From JAWWPG01 sp033850885 (GTDB lineage: Bacteria > Actinomycetota > Actinomycetes > Propionibacteriales > Nocardioidaceae), in the NCBI GenBank assembly GCA_033850885.1, contig JAWWPG010000027.1:1-64000 (forward strand): DNA of 64,000 nt, written 5' to 3'. The translations under genes and the position numbers were made by a program. Below are positions 25,314-34,313 of this stretch, in pieces. The notes under the pieces were generated by a model that made no database searches, was not told where the DNA came from, and saw nothing but the letters and a program-made list of their open reading frames with translations. How positions within the stretch are numbered: the first letter of the stretch is position 1; the number at the start of each line of letters is the position of its first letter.

Positions 25314-28004
25314 TCACATGCTCTCGGCCATGGTCAGCGTCCGCCTCTGCTGGTACGGCGAACCTGCGCGCAGGAAGTCGTCCGCGACCTGCTGCATCCC
25401 GACCCGATCACGGGCCACCAGCGCCTCGGCGCGGCGGGTGATGGCCATGGCGACTGGGTTGTCGACGCTCACCTGCGTCGCGGTGCACAGCAGAGGCGCT
25501 GCGTCCTCGTGCCGGGCCAGGACGGCGGCTTCAGCGGAAAGGGCGGCCGACCACTGACGAAACACGAAGCCGAACATCCCCGAACGGTCCTTCGAGGTGA
25601 GCGACTCGAGGGCGAGCACCGGTTGGTCCTGCTCCAGGAACACCAGGGCGTCGAAGACCTCGCCATAGCCCGAGCCGCGCGTTGCTTCGCCAGCGGAAAC
25701 GCCGCGGATCTCTGCGAGGACACGCAACCAGGCAGCGCGTTCGGCGACGTCCCCGCGCAGACCGTGCGCCAGGGCGACCGCGGCCGGTGCGAGACCACGC
25801 CCGGGAGCCTTCGGCCTTCCCGCCTCTGTCCAGTCCTCAAGGAACCGCTGCCCGACGCCCAGCACCAGCTCCCAGTCCCCAGCAAGGGCGGCCGGAGCGA
25901 GCAGCTCCTCGTCTGCCAGGTCACGTTGCTCGACCAGAAATGGCAGTTCGTGCTGACGCTCGGCCATGGCCCGGGCGCCATTCAGGTCACCTGCCCCTAG
26001 TGCGCAAAACGCCGCCACATGCAACGCGTCCTTGATCTCGAGCCCGGCGTTGGGTTGGTCGGGGCGTGCCATAAGACGTTCGACGCGCTGCACCGCGAGT
26101 CGGTAGGCGGCGACCACGTCCCCTTCGTGAATCCTCTCATTGCAAGCGGCGTCAAGCGCCGCACTCACCAGAAGACCGTCGTTCAGGTCGCGCGCCGCAT
26201 CGAGGGCATCCACCGCCCGGTCCCGGCGTTCCGCTCCCTGGCCTGGCCTGGCGTTCGCCGCGGCGACGGTGGCAGCCACCTGGACGTGGTGATCGTCAGG
26301 GGCAAGTTCGTGCGCCTGCTCCAAGAAGCTGGCCGCGGCACCGATGTCAGGCGCGGCGAACATCCCCGGGAACCGGTGGAGGAGCTCGGCGGCGCGGACG
26401 AGTGCCAGGGCAGCGGCCACGTTGGCTCCTGCGGCTCGCGCTCTCGCGGCCGCGTCGAGCTCGAGCCGGAGTGCCTCACTGCCCAGCACCCGGCACTTGG
26501 CTACGGCCGCGGCCGTGGCGAGATCCGTCACAGCCTCCCGATCGTCAGCCGTCAGATCCGCGGCCTGCTCCATGCGCTGCTGCGCCTCCCGCAGGCGTCC
26601 CCAGCGAAAGAGCACCAAACCGAAGGCCCGGGCAAGAGCGTGCGCCGCCGGATGGGGCAGATCCTGGCCGACCTCCCTGGCGAGCGCGAAGCGGACGTCG
26701 TCCACCACGCGGTCCATGCCTTGGATCTCATCACCGGCAACCGCCGACTCGACCATCGCAAGGCACCACAACAGATGGTGCGTGAACGCGGGCATGTCCG
26801 CCTGACTCATCCGAGCGAGGCCGTACTGCCTGACCGGCTCGAGGAGGCGGAAGACGAGTTCTCCGGTCGATGTCGTGGTAGTGGCCACCAGGTTGTGCTC
26901 GACCAGCGTGCGCAGAATGACCGGCATTGCCAGAGTCGTGACCGGGGGGAACGCCGTCACTCTTGTCGCTGTGTCGAGGTCGAATGGGGCGGTGAGTACG
27001 GCCAGCCGAAACAGGACCGCGGCTGCCGGTGGCTCGAGCATCGCGACGCTCCAGTCGAGCGTCTCGTGCATGGACCCTTGTCGGGAGTCGAGCCTGCTCC
27101 CACCGACCAACAGGCTTCCCTGGTCGATCATCCCGCGCTTCATGCCATCGAGGCCCAGCGAAGGAAGCTGCACCGCGGCGAGCTCGACGGCTAGCGCCAG
27201 GCCCGCGACCGAGCGGCAAACACCGTCGATGCGTTCCAGGTCCGTGGTCGACGGGGTGGGGCTGCCCGCCGCCGTCGCCCGCTCGACGAAGAGCGCCACC
27301 GCGTCCCCGTCCGTTCCGGGCGAGAGCCCTTCCAGCCGGTAGACCCGCTCGAGAGCCATGGCCAGTCTCACCCGACTGGTGATGATCATGGTCAGGCCGG
27401 GACAGGCGTTCAATAGCCGGTCCGTGAGCAGGGCGACCGCGTGGACCTGGCGCTCGCAGTTGTCGAGAAGCAACAGGACGTGCAGTGGACGCAGTCCAGA
27501 GATGAGTGCCTCGACAGGACCCCGTCTGCTGGTCGGGTCGAAGCCGCAGGCGCGCGCGACCGCGACCTCCAGATCGTCGGCGTCGACCACGGGAACGAGA
27601 TCGACGAGCCGGACACCATCGGTGAACGCAGTTGCCAGGGATAGGGCAGCGGCCAAGGCCAGTCGGGTTTTCCCGGCACCGCCTGGGCCAACGACGCTGA
27701 CCAGTCGGGAGTCCCGGAGAGCTCGTGTCAGCTCTTCGACCTCGCGACGTCGGCCCACGAAGCTTGTCAACGGCACGGTGAGCGAGGGGGCCGCCACGCG
27801 TGCGGCCTCGATGCTGTACGCCGACGCGAAACGGACGAGCCCGCGATGGTTGGGGACGCCGAGCTTGCGCCGGAGCGAGGCAACATGGCTTTCCACGGTG
27901 CGGGGCGAGATGAACAGCTTCTGCCCGATCTCCTGGTGTGTCAGGTGCTCACCGAGCAGTTCCAGCACCGCCCGCTCACGTGGGGTCACGTGGCTCAGGT
28001 CCAC
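25314..28004 (-). CDS. LuxR-type regulator with N-terminal HTH and STAND ATPase
   Basis: 896 aa from GTG 28004. The LuxR HTH comes first (residues 3-62: TPRERAVLELLGEHLTHQEI..., SPRTVESHVASLRRKLGV). A STAND-type ATPase follows, with Walker A GPGGAGKTR at 106-114 and Walker B VLLLLDNCE. The C-terminal 500 residues are helical TPR-like repeats that would sense a ligand or partner. Classical LAL regulators have the HTH at the C-terminus, so the order is inverted. It is divergent from two methyltransferases with a near-perfect palindrome between them. Confidence 0.85.
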   Translation of the reverse strand: MDLSHVTPRERAVLELLGEHLTHQEIGQKLFISPRTVESHVASLRRKLGVPNHRGLVRFASAYSIEAARVAAPSLTVPLTSFVGRRREVEELTRALRDSRLVSVVGPGGAGKTRLALAAALSLATAFTDGVRLVDLVPVVDADDLEVAVARACGFDPTSRRGPVEALISGLRPLHVLLLLDNCERQVHAVALLTDRLLNACPGLTMIITSRVRLAMALERVYRLEGLSPGTDGDAVALFVERATAAGSPTPSTTDLERIDGVCRSVAGLALAVELAAVQLPSLGLDGMKRGMIDQGSLLVGGSRLDSRQGSMHETLDWSVAMLEPPAAAVLFRLAVLTAPFDLDTATRVTAFPPVTTLAMPVILRTLVEHNLVATTTTSTGELVFRLLEPVRQYGLARMSQADMPAFTHHLLWCLAMVESAVAGDEIQGMDRVVDDVRFALAREVGQDLPHPAAHALARAFGLVLFRWGRLREAQQRMEQAADLTADDREAVTDLATAAAVAKCRVLGSEALRLELDAAARARAAGANVAAALALVRAAELLHRFPGMFAAPDIGAAASFLEQAHELAPDDHHVQVAATVAAANARPGQGAERRDRAVDALDAARDLNDGLLVSAALDAACNERIHEGDVVAAYRLAVQRVERLMARPDQPNAGLEIKDALHVAAFCALGAGDLNGARAMAERQHELPFLVEQRDLADEELLAPAALAGDWELVLGVGQRFLEDWTEAGRPKAPGRGLAPAAVALAHGLRGDVAERAAWLRVLAEIRGVSAGEATRGSGYGEVFDALVFLEQDQPVLALESLTSKDRSGMFGFVFRQWSAALSAEAAVLARHEDAAPLLCTATQVSVDNPVAMAITRRAEALVARDRVGMQQVADDFLRAGSPYQQRRTLTMAESM

Positions 28005-28042
28005 CCCGCCAGTATGCCGGACTGTCGATTTCCGTAGTCGAC

Positions 28043-28059
28043 TCCGGGGTTACCCCGGA
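28043..28059. promoter_or_regulatory. 17-bp palindrome between LuxR regulator and methyltransferases
   Basis: TCCGGGGT (28043-28050) and ACCCCGGA (28052-28059) are perfectly symmetric about a single T. It sits 39 bp from the regulator start and 63 bp from the first methyltransferase start, and is probably the LuxR-type operator. Confidence 0.5.
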
Positions 28060-28121
28060 TGTGCGAACCCAGTCAGCCGGGAGACCGTGTTCCGAAGACA
28101 CGACACCCAAAGGAGCACACC

Positions 28122-28919
28122 ATGGGATCCGCACAGGTACAGGGCGAGTTCTGGGGGCGTCACCCCGAGGTATGGGCGCGCCGGCTCGAGCAACAGATGC
28201 GTCCGGTGTACGTCGCAACCATCGACGCGCTGTGGCCGCTCCCGAGCACCCGGTTCCTCGACGCCGGCTGCGGTGCCGGTCTCGCCCTGTCACTTGCAGC
28301 GGCGCGGGGCGCCGACGTGAGTGGCCTCGACGCTTCGGATGCTTTGCTCGAGGTCGCCAAAGACCGCGTACCGGCCGCACGCATCGAACGGGGCGACATC
28401 GAGGATCTCCCCTACGCCGACGGAACCTTCGATGCGGTCACGGCCTTCAACGCCATCCAGTACGCCTCCGCTCCTGCCCAGGCCGTCAACGAGCTGGCCC
28501 GTGTCTGCAGGCCCGGAGGCACCGTGGCCATCGGCATCTGGGGCGACCCGCAGCGATGCGAGACAGAAGGACTGTTCCAGCGGTTGCGCTCCCTCGCACC
28601 ATCCCCACCAGGAACCCCTGCACCGCTCGACTGCAGTGAGCCCGGTGCCGTGGAGGGGCTGCTGTCCAAGGCGGGACTGGATGTCCGCGGTGGCAGCGAG
28701 GTGCCGGTCCCTTTCGAGTTCACCGACCTCGAAGACGCCCTGGCGGCCCACACTTCGTCCGGGATGGTGCAACGGCTCATCGACGTGGTCGGGTCGGAGG
28801 CCGTGTGCAGCGTCATCACAGCGGTCCTAGATGCCGACCGCAAGCCCGACGGCAGCCTGCGTCAGGACAACGTCTTCCGCTACGTGCTCGCGACCAAACC
28901 ATCAACCGAAGGAGACTGA
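28122..28919 (+). CDS. SAM-dependent methyltransferase (first of a tandem pair)
   Basis: 265 aa. The ATG at 28122 follows AAAGGAG. Motif I FLDAGCGAGLALSLAA, motif II VSGLDAS and post-I YADGTFDAVTAFNAIQYA mark a class I, UbiE/MenG-like small-molecule methyltransferase. The next gene is a clear paralogue (same MGSA.VQG.FWG-like start, same motif spacing), 2 bp downstream. Both are divergent from the LuxR-type regulator. The substrate is unknown. Confidence 0.82.
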   Translation: MGSAQVQGEFWGRHPEVWARRLEQQMRPVYVATIDALWPLPSTRFLDAGCGAGLALSLAAARGADVSGLDASDALLEVAKDRVPAARIERGDIEDLPYADGTFDAVTAFNAIQYASAPAQAVNELARVCRPGGTVAIGIWGDPQRCETEGLFQRLRSLAPSPPGTPAPLDCSEPGAVEGLLSKAGLDVRGGSEVPVPFEFTDLEDALAAHTSSGMVQRLIDVVGSEAVCSVITAVLDADRKPDGSLRQDNVFRYVLATKPSTEGD

Positions 28920-28921
28920 TC

Positions 28922-29704
28922 ATGGGATCTGCGACCGTCCAGGGACAGCTGTGGGGAGCGAAGGCAACCGCATGGGCCGAGCTTGCCGAGCCAGCGCAGG
29001 AACCGTTCTACCGTGCGGCATTCGACGCGCTGGGCGTCGCGGACGGAACCCGGCTGCTCGACGCGGGCTGTGGTGCCGGTCTCGCGCTGACGCTCGCCGC
29101 TCAGCGCGGAGCCGCCATCGCCGGCCTCGATGCCGCGCAGGGGCTCGTCGATATCGCACGCGCCCGGCTCCCCGAGGCCGACATCAGGGTAGGTGAGCTT
29201 GAGGACCTGCCGTTCGCCGACAACTCCTTCACCACCGTCACATCGTTCAACGCGGTCCAATACGCCAGCGACCCGCGCCAGGCCCTCATCGAGCTCGGCC
29301 GGGTGGCCGAGCCCGGGGCGTCGATCGCCATCGTGACGTGGGGCGACCCGGCCCGCTCTGAGATGAGGGATGTCCTCGCCGCAATCGGCGGCTTGCTCCC
29401 GCCTCCCCCACCCGGCGCCGGGGGCCCCTTCGCGCTGAGCCAGCCCGGTGCGCTGGAGGGTCTGGTCGAGTCCTCCGGCTTGACGCCCAAGGAGGCCGGC
29501 GAGGTTCCCACGCCGTACGAGTACCCCGACGTCGAGACCGCGGTGCGCGCGAACTCGTCATCGGGGCCCGCGGTGCGGGCAGCACAGCACGCCGGTGAGG
29601 AAACCCTCGTGCGGTCCCTCCATGAGGTCATGACCCGCTACCGCCAGGCCGACGGCAGCGTCCGCCTGGACAACGTCTTCCGCTACCTGATCGCAACCAC
29701 CTGA
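28922..29704 (+). CDS. SAM-dependent methyltransferase (second of a tandem pair)
   Basis: 260 aa. It begins MGSATVQGQLWGAKATAWAE and has motif I LLDAGCGAGLALTLAA, motif II IAGLDAA and FADNSFTTVTSFNAVQYA. It is collinear with the preceding protein along its length, so the pair arose by tandem duplication. The ATG at 28922 follows GGAGAC and lies 2 bp after the upstream stop, indicating translational coupling. The two may act as a heterodimer or on successive substrates, which is speculation. Confidence 0.82.
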   Translation: MGSATVQGQLWGAKATAWAELAEPAQEPFYRAAFDALGVADGTRLLDAGCGAGLALTLAAQRGAAIAGLDAAQGLVDIARARLPEADIRVGELEDLPFADNSFTTVTSFNAVQYASDPRQALIELGRVAEPGASIAIVTWGDPARSEMRDVLAAIGGLLPPPPPGAGGPFALSQPGALEGLVESSGLTPKEAGEVPTPYEYPDVETAVRANSSSGPAVRAAQHAGEETLVRSLHEVMTRYRQADGSVRLDNVFRYLIATT

Positions 29705-29765
29705 GGCACGAGGAACTCCCGTCAAGTAGTGGTTGGAGCGGGAACATTGAGGCCTTGTATTTTAT

Positions 29766-29781
29766 CTCTACATGAGTAGAG
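29766..29781. promoter_or_regulatory. Inverted repeat upstream of the PadR gene
   Basis: CTCTAC (29766-29771) and GTAGAG (29776-29781) around ATGA, inside an unusually AT-rich stretch 10 bp before the PadR start. It is a plausible autoregulatory PadR operator. No good Shine-Dalgarno sequence is seen, so the gene may be leaderless. Confidence 0.45.
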
Positions 29782-29791
29782 TTAGCTCATA

Positions 29792-30100
29792 ATGCAGCGT
29801 CGTCGCCCTCACTCCGTGCAGACCATCGCAGTGATGCGCGCGCTGGCTGTAGATGCGTCGAGGTGGCGGTACGGATATGACCTGTGCGACGAGCTGGGGC
29901 TGAAATCCGGGTCGCTGTACCCCATCCTGATCAGGCTCGCGGACCGCGGCCTGTTGGCCTCCACATGGGAGCACACTGAGCCGGGCAAGCCGCCTCGCCA
30001 CCTCTACCGTCTGACCAACGACGGAGTGGCCGAAGCGGCGAGGGCCGGTCGTGAATCGAGTCCGGCGAGGACCCGACACACCGAGCTCGGGCGCGCGTGA
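29792..30100 (+). CDS. PadR-family transcriptional regulator
   Basis: 102 aa. The winged helix contains RYGYDLCDELGLKSGSLYPILIRLADRGLL and PPRHLYRLTNDGVA, the PadR signature. It overlaps the downstream membrane protein start (GTGATG around the TGA), as PadR genes commonly do with the membrane protein they control. It is probably a repressor of its own unit through the repeat just upstream. Confidence 0.88.
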   Translation: MQRRRPHSVQTIAVMRALAVDASRWRYGYDLCDELGLKSGSLYPILIRLADRGLLASTWEHTEPGKPPRHLYRLTNDGVAEAARAGRESSPARTRHTELGRA

Positions 30101-30966
30101 TGCCATCGCGGGAGAGGCGAGACCTGGCGAGGGCGCTGCTGGCAGCCGGCGTTCTGACGCTGGGTGCCGGCAGGCCCGACTGGGGACGCGCCATGATGGC
30201 CGAGCTCGGGCAGCTCGAGGGCCTTCGTACCCGCTGGGTGTTTGCTCTTGGATGCGTCCGCTCGATCGCCTTCACCATGCCCCCCGCTGGCTTGCAGCGA
30301 GTGGTCGCCGGGGGCTCGGTCCTTGCCGCAGCCTGCAGCGCCGGGGTCGTCGCGGTCGCGCTTGTGCGCTATCCGGACCTGGTTTCGGGCGCACGGGCCT
30401 GGGTCTCGGTCGCCGCCTTCATCGCATTGCTCGTGACGTACGTCGTTGCGGCCGCCACCTTCGCCCCCCGAGTCGATGGGAGGCGACTGCTCCTGAACGT
30501 CGCCGTGGCCGGTGCCGCCATCGCGGCATCATGGATGGCGGTTGGCCTTGTCGCGTCCCTTGGGGGACCTAAGCCGGTCAGTGTGATGCTTCTCAGCCTT
30601 GCTCCGCTCGTAGCGGTAGCCATCGGTTGGCACGCCACGGCAAGGTCCGGCTCCAGTCGGGTGGGCCTGGCTTGCGTCGGCCTGGCGGCCGTCATCGCAG
30701 GCTACGCGCTCTTCCTCCTGTGGGCCGGTGAGGCGGTGGCAGCCGCGGGACGGCCCTATGACGCCGGACTCCTGCGCGACTTCAGGACAAGCGGAGCCTC
30801 CGACCTTGCGACCTACGCCGTCAGCGACAGTCTCGGCACGGGAATGATGCTGCTGCTCATGGTCCCGCTCGTCACACTCGCAGGTGGACTCGTCGGCGCA
30901 GCCGCTGCGGGTACCACGAAGACCCGCCCGTCGAGTGGGGAAGCCGCGAATCCAGGCGAGCTCTGA
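30100..30966 (+). CDS. Multi-helix membrane protein co-translated with PadR
   Basis: 288 aa from ATG 30100 (GTG 30097 is also possible), overlapping the PadR stop. The N-terminal hydrophilic part WGRAMMAELGQLEGLRTRWVFALGCVRSIAF resembles the prefix of actinobacterial permease-like proteins partnered with PadR. About seven hydrophobic helices follow. No transport motif is recognised. It is probably the effector of the PadR-controlled unit. Confidence 0.75.
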   Translation: MPSRERRDLARALLAAGVLTLGAGRPDWGRAMMAELGQLEGLRTRWVFALGCVRSIAFTMPPAGLQRVVAGGSVLAAACSAGVVAVALVRYPDLVSGARAWVSVAAFIALLVTYVVAAATFAPRVDGRRLLLNVAVAGAAIAASWMAVGLVASLGGPKPVSVMLLSLAPLVAVAIGWHATARSGSSRVGLACVGLAAVIAGYALFLLWAGEAVAAAGRPYDAGLLRDFRTSGASDLATYAVSDSLGTGMMLLLMVPLVTLAGGLVGAAAAGTTKTRPSSGEAANPGEL

Positions 30967-31074
30967 ACACCCGGTCGCCGTATCACGTCACCAGCCGGAT
31001 CTCCGCGCCCCGAGCCGCCGGCCCAGTGCGCTCTTGACCTTCTGCTGACCGGGGGAGTACGTCAGAATCTCAGG

Positions 31075-32424
31075 ATGACGTCCGCGATCGTCGTCGGTGG
31101 GAGCGTCGCGGGGCTCCTGACCGCACGGGTGCTGTCAGGCCTCGTCGACGAGGTCGTCGTCATAGAGCGGGAGCGGCTCACCGACGCCGCCTCGCCGAGG
31201 GGGCACGTGCCCCAGGGAAGGCACCTGCATCTGCTGCTGACCGCCGGTCTGGACCTGCTGGTGACCTGGTTTCCCGGGATTGACAACGAGCTTGAGCGGA
31301 GGGGCGCGGTGAGGGTCGACGGGACCCGTGCCTGGGTCTACCAGGCCGGCGGATACCGCGCGCAGGGCGACTGGGGCCGGCCCGCCCTCAGCATGACTCG
31401 GCCCTTACTAGAGCAGGTGGTTCGCCGCCGAGTCGCCTTGCTCGGCAACGTGCAGCTCGAGGATGGCGTCGTCGTCGACCGGGTGGATATTTCCGACGGG
31501 CGGGTGTCCGGGGTTGTGGTCGGCGGGGTCTCGCATCGGGGAGACCTCGTCGTCGACTGTTCGGGTCGGTCTTCGCGCATCGCGCACCAGCTCGAGTCGT
31601 CGGGGGTCCTCGGAGCGCCGGTCACTCGGATAAAGATCGACTGCGCGTATGCCAGCGGCTTCCTGCCGCGCGCGGCGGACGACTTCGAAGGCACCTTCCT
31701 GGTCTGCGGCACCTCACCGCCCACGTCGTTCCGCAGCGGAGCGGTGCTTCCCGTGGAGGGCGATCGGTGGATGGTGACGTTGGCGGGCGTGCACGGCGAC
31801 GCCCCGGGCACGAGCGAGGACGAGGTCCTCGCGTTCGCTCGCAGCCTGCTTTCGCCTGCCCTGGCCCAGCTTGTTGAGCGCGCGGGCCCGCTGTCGTCGG
31901 TGGCGTCGTACCGCTTCCCGTCGAGCCAGCGCAGGCACTACGAGAAGATACGGCGGCTGCTGCCGGGGTTCGTCACGATCGGGGACGCCGCGTGCAGCTT
32001 CAACCCCATCTACGGACAGGGCATGGCGTGCGCCGCCCTGCAAGCCGATGCGCTCGGCGAAACCGTACGAGAGGTGGGGGTGCGTTCGGTGGAGCTGCCA
32101 CCGCGGTTCCACCGCAGGGCCGCGCGGATCATTGACGCTCCCTGGTCGATCGCCGTCGGCGCGGACTTCCTGCATCCGAAGACAGCGGGGCCGAAGGCGT
32201 GGGGGACGGACCAGGTCAACGGTTATGTCCTACGGCTCGTCAAGGCCAGCCAGACGTCGGTCCAGCTCGCGAGGTCGTTCAACCTCGTTCTCAACTTGGC
32301 GCAGCCGACCAGCTCTCTGGCGCGGCCATCGGTGGTGGCCCGGGTGCTGGCGTCCTCGGTGTCCGGAGGTCGCCGTCGAGTGCGCGTCGGCCATCCGCGA
32401 GTCGGCCCGCCTGGCATCGTCTAG
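31075..32424 (+). CDS. FAD-dependent oxidoreductase / monooxygenase-like protein
   Basis: 449 aa. The dinucleotide-binding fold starts at residue 3: AIVVGGSVAGLLTARVLSG, then VVVIERE for the ribose-binding Glu. A second FAD motif, GDAACSFNPIYGQGMACAALQA, is in the C-terminal half. This is the geranylgeranyl reductase/flavin monooxygenase superfamily; the PPTSF and QGM features recall actinobacterial hydroxylases of unknown substrate. It is a single-gene unit. Confidence 0.82.
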   Translation: MTSAIVVGGSVAGLLTARVLSGLVDEVVVIERERLTDAASPRGHVPQGRHLHLLLTAGLDLLVTWFPGIDNELERRGAVRVDGTRAWVYQAGGYRAQGDWGRPALSMTRPLLEQVVRRRVALLGNVQLEDGVVVDRVDISDGRVSGVVVGGVSHRGDLVVDCSGRSSRIAHQLESSGVLGAPVTRIKIDCAYASGFLPRAADDFEGTFLVCGTSPPTSFRSGAVLPVEGDRWMVTLAGVHGDAPGTSEDEVLAFARSLLSPALAQLVERAGPLSSVASYRFPSSQRRHYEKIRRLLPGFVTIGDAACSFNPIYGQGMACAALQADALGETVREVGVRSVELPPRFHRRAARIIDAPWSIAVGADFLHPKTAGPKAWGTDQVNGYVLRLVKASQTSVQLARSFNLVLNLAQPTSSLARPSVVARVLASSVSGGRRRVRVGHPRVGPPGIV

Positions 32425-32499
32425 CCGACCGACCTGATCGACCCAAAGCAAAGGACTGTCCACGGAGGGCCACACCGGTGTGCTTCACAGCCGCAAGGC

Positions 32500-32527
32500 T
32501 TGACACATGTCCATATCGGAATATGTT
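32500..32527 (+). promoter_or_regulatory. Consensus-like promoter and operator of the ArsR gene
   Basis: TTGACA (32500-32505), a 16-bp spacer and TATGTT (32522-32527). The expected transcription start falls at or next to the ATG at 32534, so the mRNA would be leaderless. CATAT-CGGA-ATATG (32512-32525) is an inverted repeat that overlaps the -10 box and fits an ArsR operator. Confidence 0.6.
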
Positions 32528-32533
32528 TTATCC

Positions 32534-32881
32534 ATGGCCCGCGCTTCGACGACGTCGGATGTCTTCAACGCCGTTGCTGACGTCCACCGTCGCAAGATCC
32601 TGGACGTGCTGATCACGGGCGAAAAGCCGGTCGGGGCGATCGTTGGCGACCTGTCGATGTCTCAGCCCCAGGTCTCCAAGCACCTTCGGGTGCTCAGTGA
32701 GGTGGGGCTCGTCAGGTGCCGGGCGGAGGGTCGCCGCCGGCTGTATCGCGTAGCACCGGAGCAGCTTCGGCCCGTCCACGACTGGGTGGGCAAGTATGAG
32801 CGGGCGATGAACGACCGCCTGGATCGGATCGACGACTACCTCCAAGAGCTACAACGACAAGGAGACGGCAGTGACACCTAA
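32534..32881 (+). CDS. ArsR-family transcriptional regulator
   Basis: 115 aa from ATG 32534. An ATG at 32507 is in frame but lies inside the promoter, so I reject it. The winged helix contains VADVHRRKILDVLITGEKPVGAIV and MSQPQVSKHLRVLSEVGLVRCR. No metal-binding Cys pair is present, so it is of the SRPBCC-associated type and not a metal sensor. It overlaps the SRPBCC gene by 11 bp. This pair is a common actinobacterial arrangement. Confidence 0.88.
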   Translation: MARASTTSDVFNAVADVHRRKILDVLITGEKPVGAIVGDLSMSQPQVSKHLRVLSEVGLVRCRAEGRRRLYRVAPEQLRPVHDWVGKYERAMNDRLDRIDDYLQELQRQGDGSDT

Positions 32882-33362
32882 TCGACATGGATCGGCAGTC
32901 ATCGAGTTTCCGAGTGAACTCGAGATCGTCATCACTCGAGAGTTCGAAGCGCCGATCGCTCTCGTTTTCGACGTGTTGACCAAGCCCGAGCATGTGAGCA
33001 AATGGGGCGCTACACCCCCGGACCGGATGACGGAGTGCTCGATCGACTTGCGCGTCGGCGGGAGCTACCACTCCTCCTTCGTGACCGGGGACGGAACCGT
33101 GTTCTCGTTCAGCGGGACCTACCTGGAGGTCGAGCCGCCGACACGGACTGTGGAGACGTGGCTCTTCAACTGCTGGCCGGATGCAGAGGCGGTCGAGACC
33201 ATGGAGCTCCACGAGCATGAGGGGGTGACAACGCTCACCTGGAAGCTGGCGTTCAGCGACAAGGCCGGCCGTGACCACGTGACCCGTTTCGACGGTCAGC
33301 AAGACAGCCTCGACGAAATGGAAGACATCCTCAGGTCACTTCTCGACCCGAGCCGCGCCTGA
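32871..33362 (+). CDS. SRPBCC / AHSA1-domain protein
   Basis: 163 aa from GTG 32871, with an upstream GGAG. The START-like fold is indicated by REFEAPIALVFDVLTKPEHVSKWGA, then DLRVGGSYHS and FSGTYLEVEPPTRTVETWLF, typical of activator of Hsp90-like proteins. The family binds hydrophobic ligands. It is translationally coupled to the ArsR regulator, which probably represses both. Confidence 0.88.
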   Translation: MTPNRHGSAVIEFPSELEIVITREFEAPIALVFDVLTKPEHVSKWGATPPDRMTECSIDLRVGGSYHSSFVTGDGTVFSFSGTYLEVEPPTRTVETWLFNCWPDAEAVETMELHEHEGVTTLTWKLAFSDKAGRDHVTRFDGQQDSLDEMEDILRSLLDPSRA

Positions 33363-33509
33363 GGCGAAGAGCACTCGATCTCGTGTTGCAAGCCCGACAA
33401 CGTCCTGCTGAGTTCTGTAAGGAGGATTCGAGGCATCCAGGCACACCTCACGAAGTGCAGCAGGTGCGTCACATCACCGCCAGTGCGCTTGGTACTCGGC
33501 AAGAGGCGG

Positions 33510-34313
33510 TTACGGTTTGCTGGCCACAGGTCCCTTAGTTGCAGTTTTCTTGGCCGCCTGGCCCTTGGCCTTCTCACGCACCCGAACACCTTGCCCCGCA
33601 GCGCGCTTAACCTCGAAGAGTTCAATCGCGGTCACCAGATCGATCAACTTGGCGTAACCCCAGTTGCGAGCGTCGAAGGCGGGCTCCTGCTTGGCGACAT
33701 AGCTCCCAACGCCGCCGAGGTCGGCCCAACCGTCGTCGTCCGATGCCGCGTCGATCCCCTCCCGCAGCAGCTTGAGCAACTTGGAGTCACGGCGGAGCTC
33801 GCTCGAGCTCTTGCGCACGGGAGCCGTGGAAACCGGGGCTCTCTCACTGCGCAGCTCCGGCTCCTCGGAGCTGCGCAGCACGTCCAGGTACACGAACTTG
33901 TCGCACGCGGCCACCAGCGAGCGCGGCGTCTTCGGCTCACCGAACCCGTACACGGTCTTCCCCGACTCCCGCAGTCGGGAGGCGAGCTTGGTGAAGTCGC
34001 TGTCGGAGGAAACCAGGCAGAAGCCGTCCAGGTTCCCGGTGTAGAGCAGGTCCATCGCGTCGATGATCAATGCGCTATCGGTGGCGTTCCTCCCAGTGGT
34101 GTACGCGAACTGCTGCATCGGCTGGATCGCGTGCGCGTTGATCGCTTCCTTCCAACCGCGGAGGTTCGGTGTGGTCCAGTCGCCGTACGCCCGCTTGACG
34201 GTCGCACTGCCATACTTCGCTATCTCCGCGAGGAGAGCCTCGATGATCGTGGGAGTGGTGTTGTCGCCATCGATGAGGACGGCGAGCCTGCTGGAGTCAG
34301 GGGCCAAGGCCAT
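33510..34313 (-). CDS. NYN-domain (PIN-like) protein with C-terminal LOTUS/OST-HTH domain
   Basis: 267 aa from ATG 34313; the frame is open upstream but not coding. The NYN domain (about 8-145) has LIDGDN (Asp15, Asp17), the Asp79 region RNATDSALIIDAMDLLY and LVSSDSDF with paired Asp, the acidic nuclease pocket of LabA/DUF88 proteins. A LOTUS-type winged helix (about 165-245: SKLLKLLREGIDAASDDDGWADLGGVGSY...) and a basic Lys/Ala tail follow. It probably cleaves or binds structured RNA. Confidence 0.82.
   Translation of the reverse strand: MALAPDSSRLAVLIDGDNTTPTIIEALLAEIAKYGSATVKRAYGDWTTPNLRGWKEAINAHAIQPMQQFAYTTGRNATDSALIIDAMDLLYTGNLDGFCLVSSDSDFTKLASRLRESGKTVYGFGEPKTPRSLVAACDKFVYLDVLRSSEEPELRSERAPVSTAPVRKSSSELRRDSKLLKLLREGIDAASDDDGWADLGGVGSYVAKQEPAFDARNWGYAKLIDLVTAIELFEVKRAAGQGVRVREKAKGQAAKKTATKGPVASKP

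Noticed and set aside
32507..32533. Upstream ATG for the ArsR gene
   Set aside because: It lies between the -35 and -10 boxes of a good promoter. The ATG at 32534 fits the expected transcript start.
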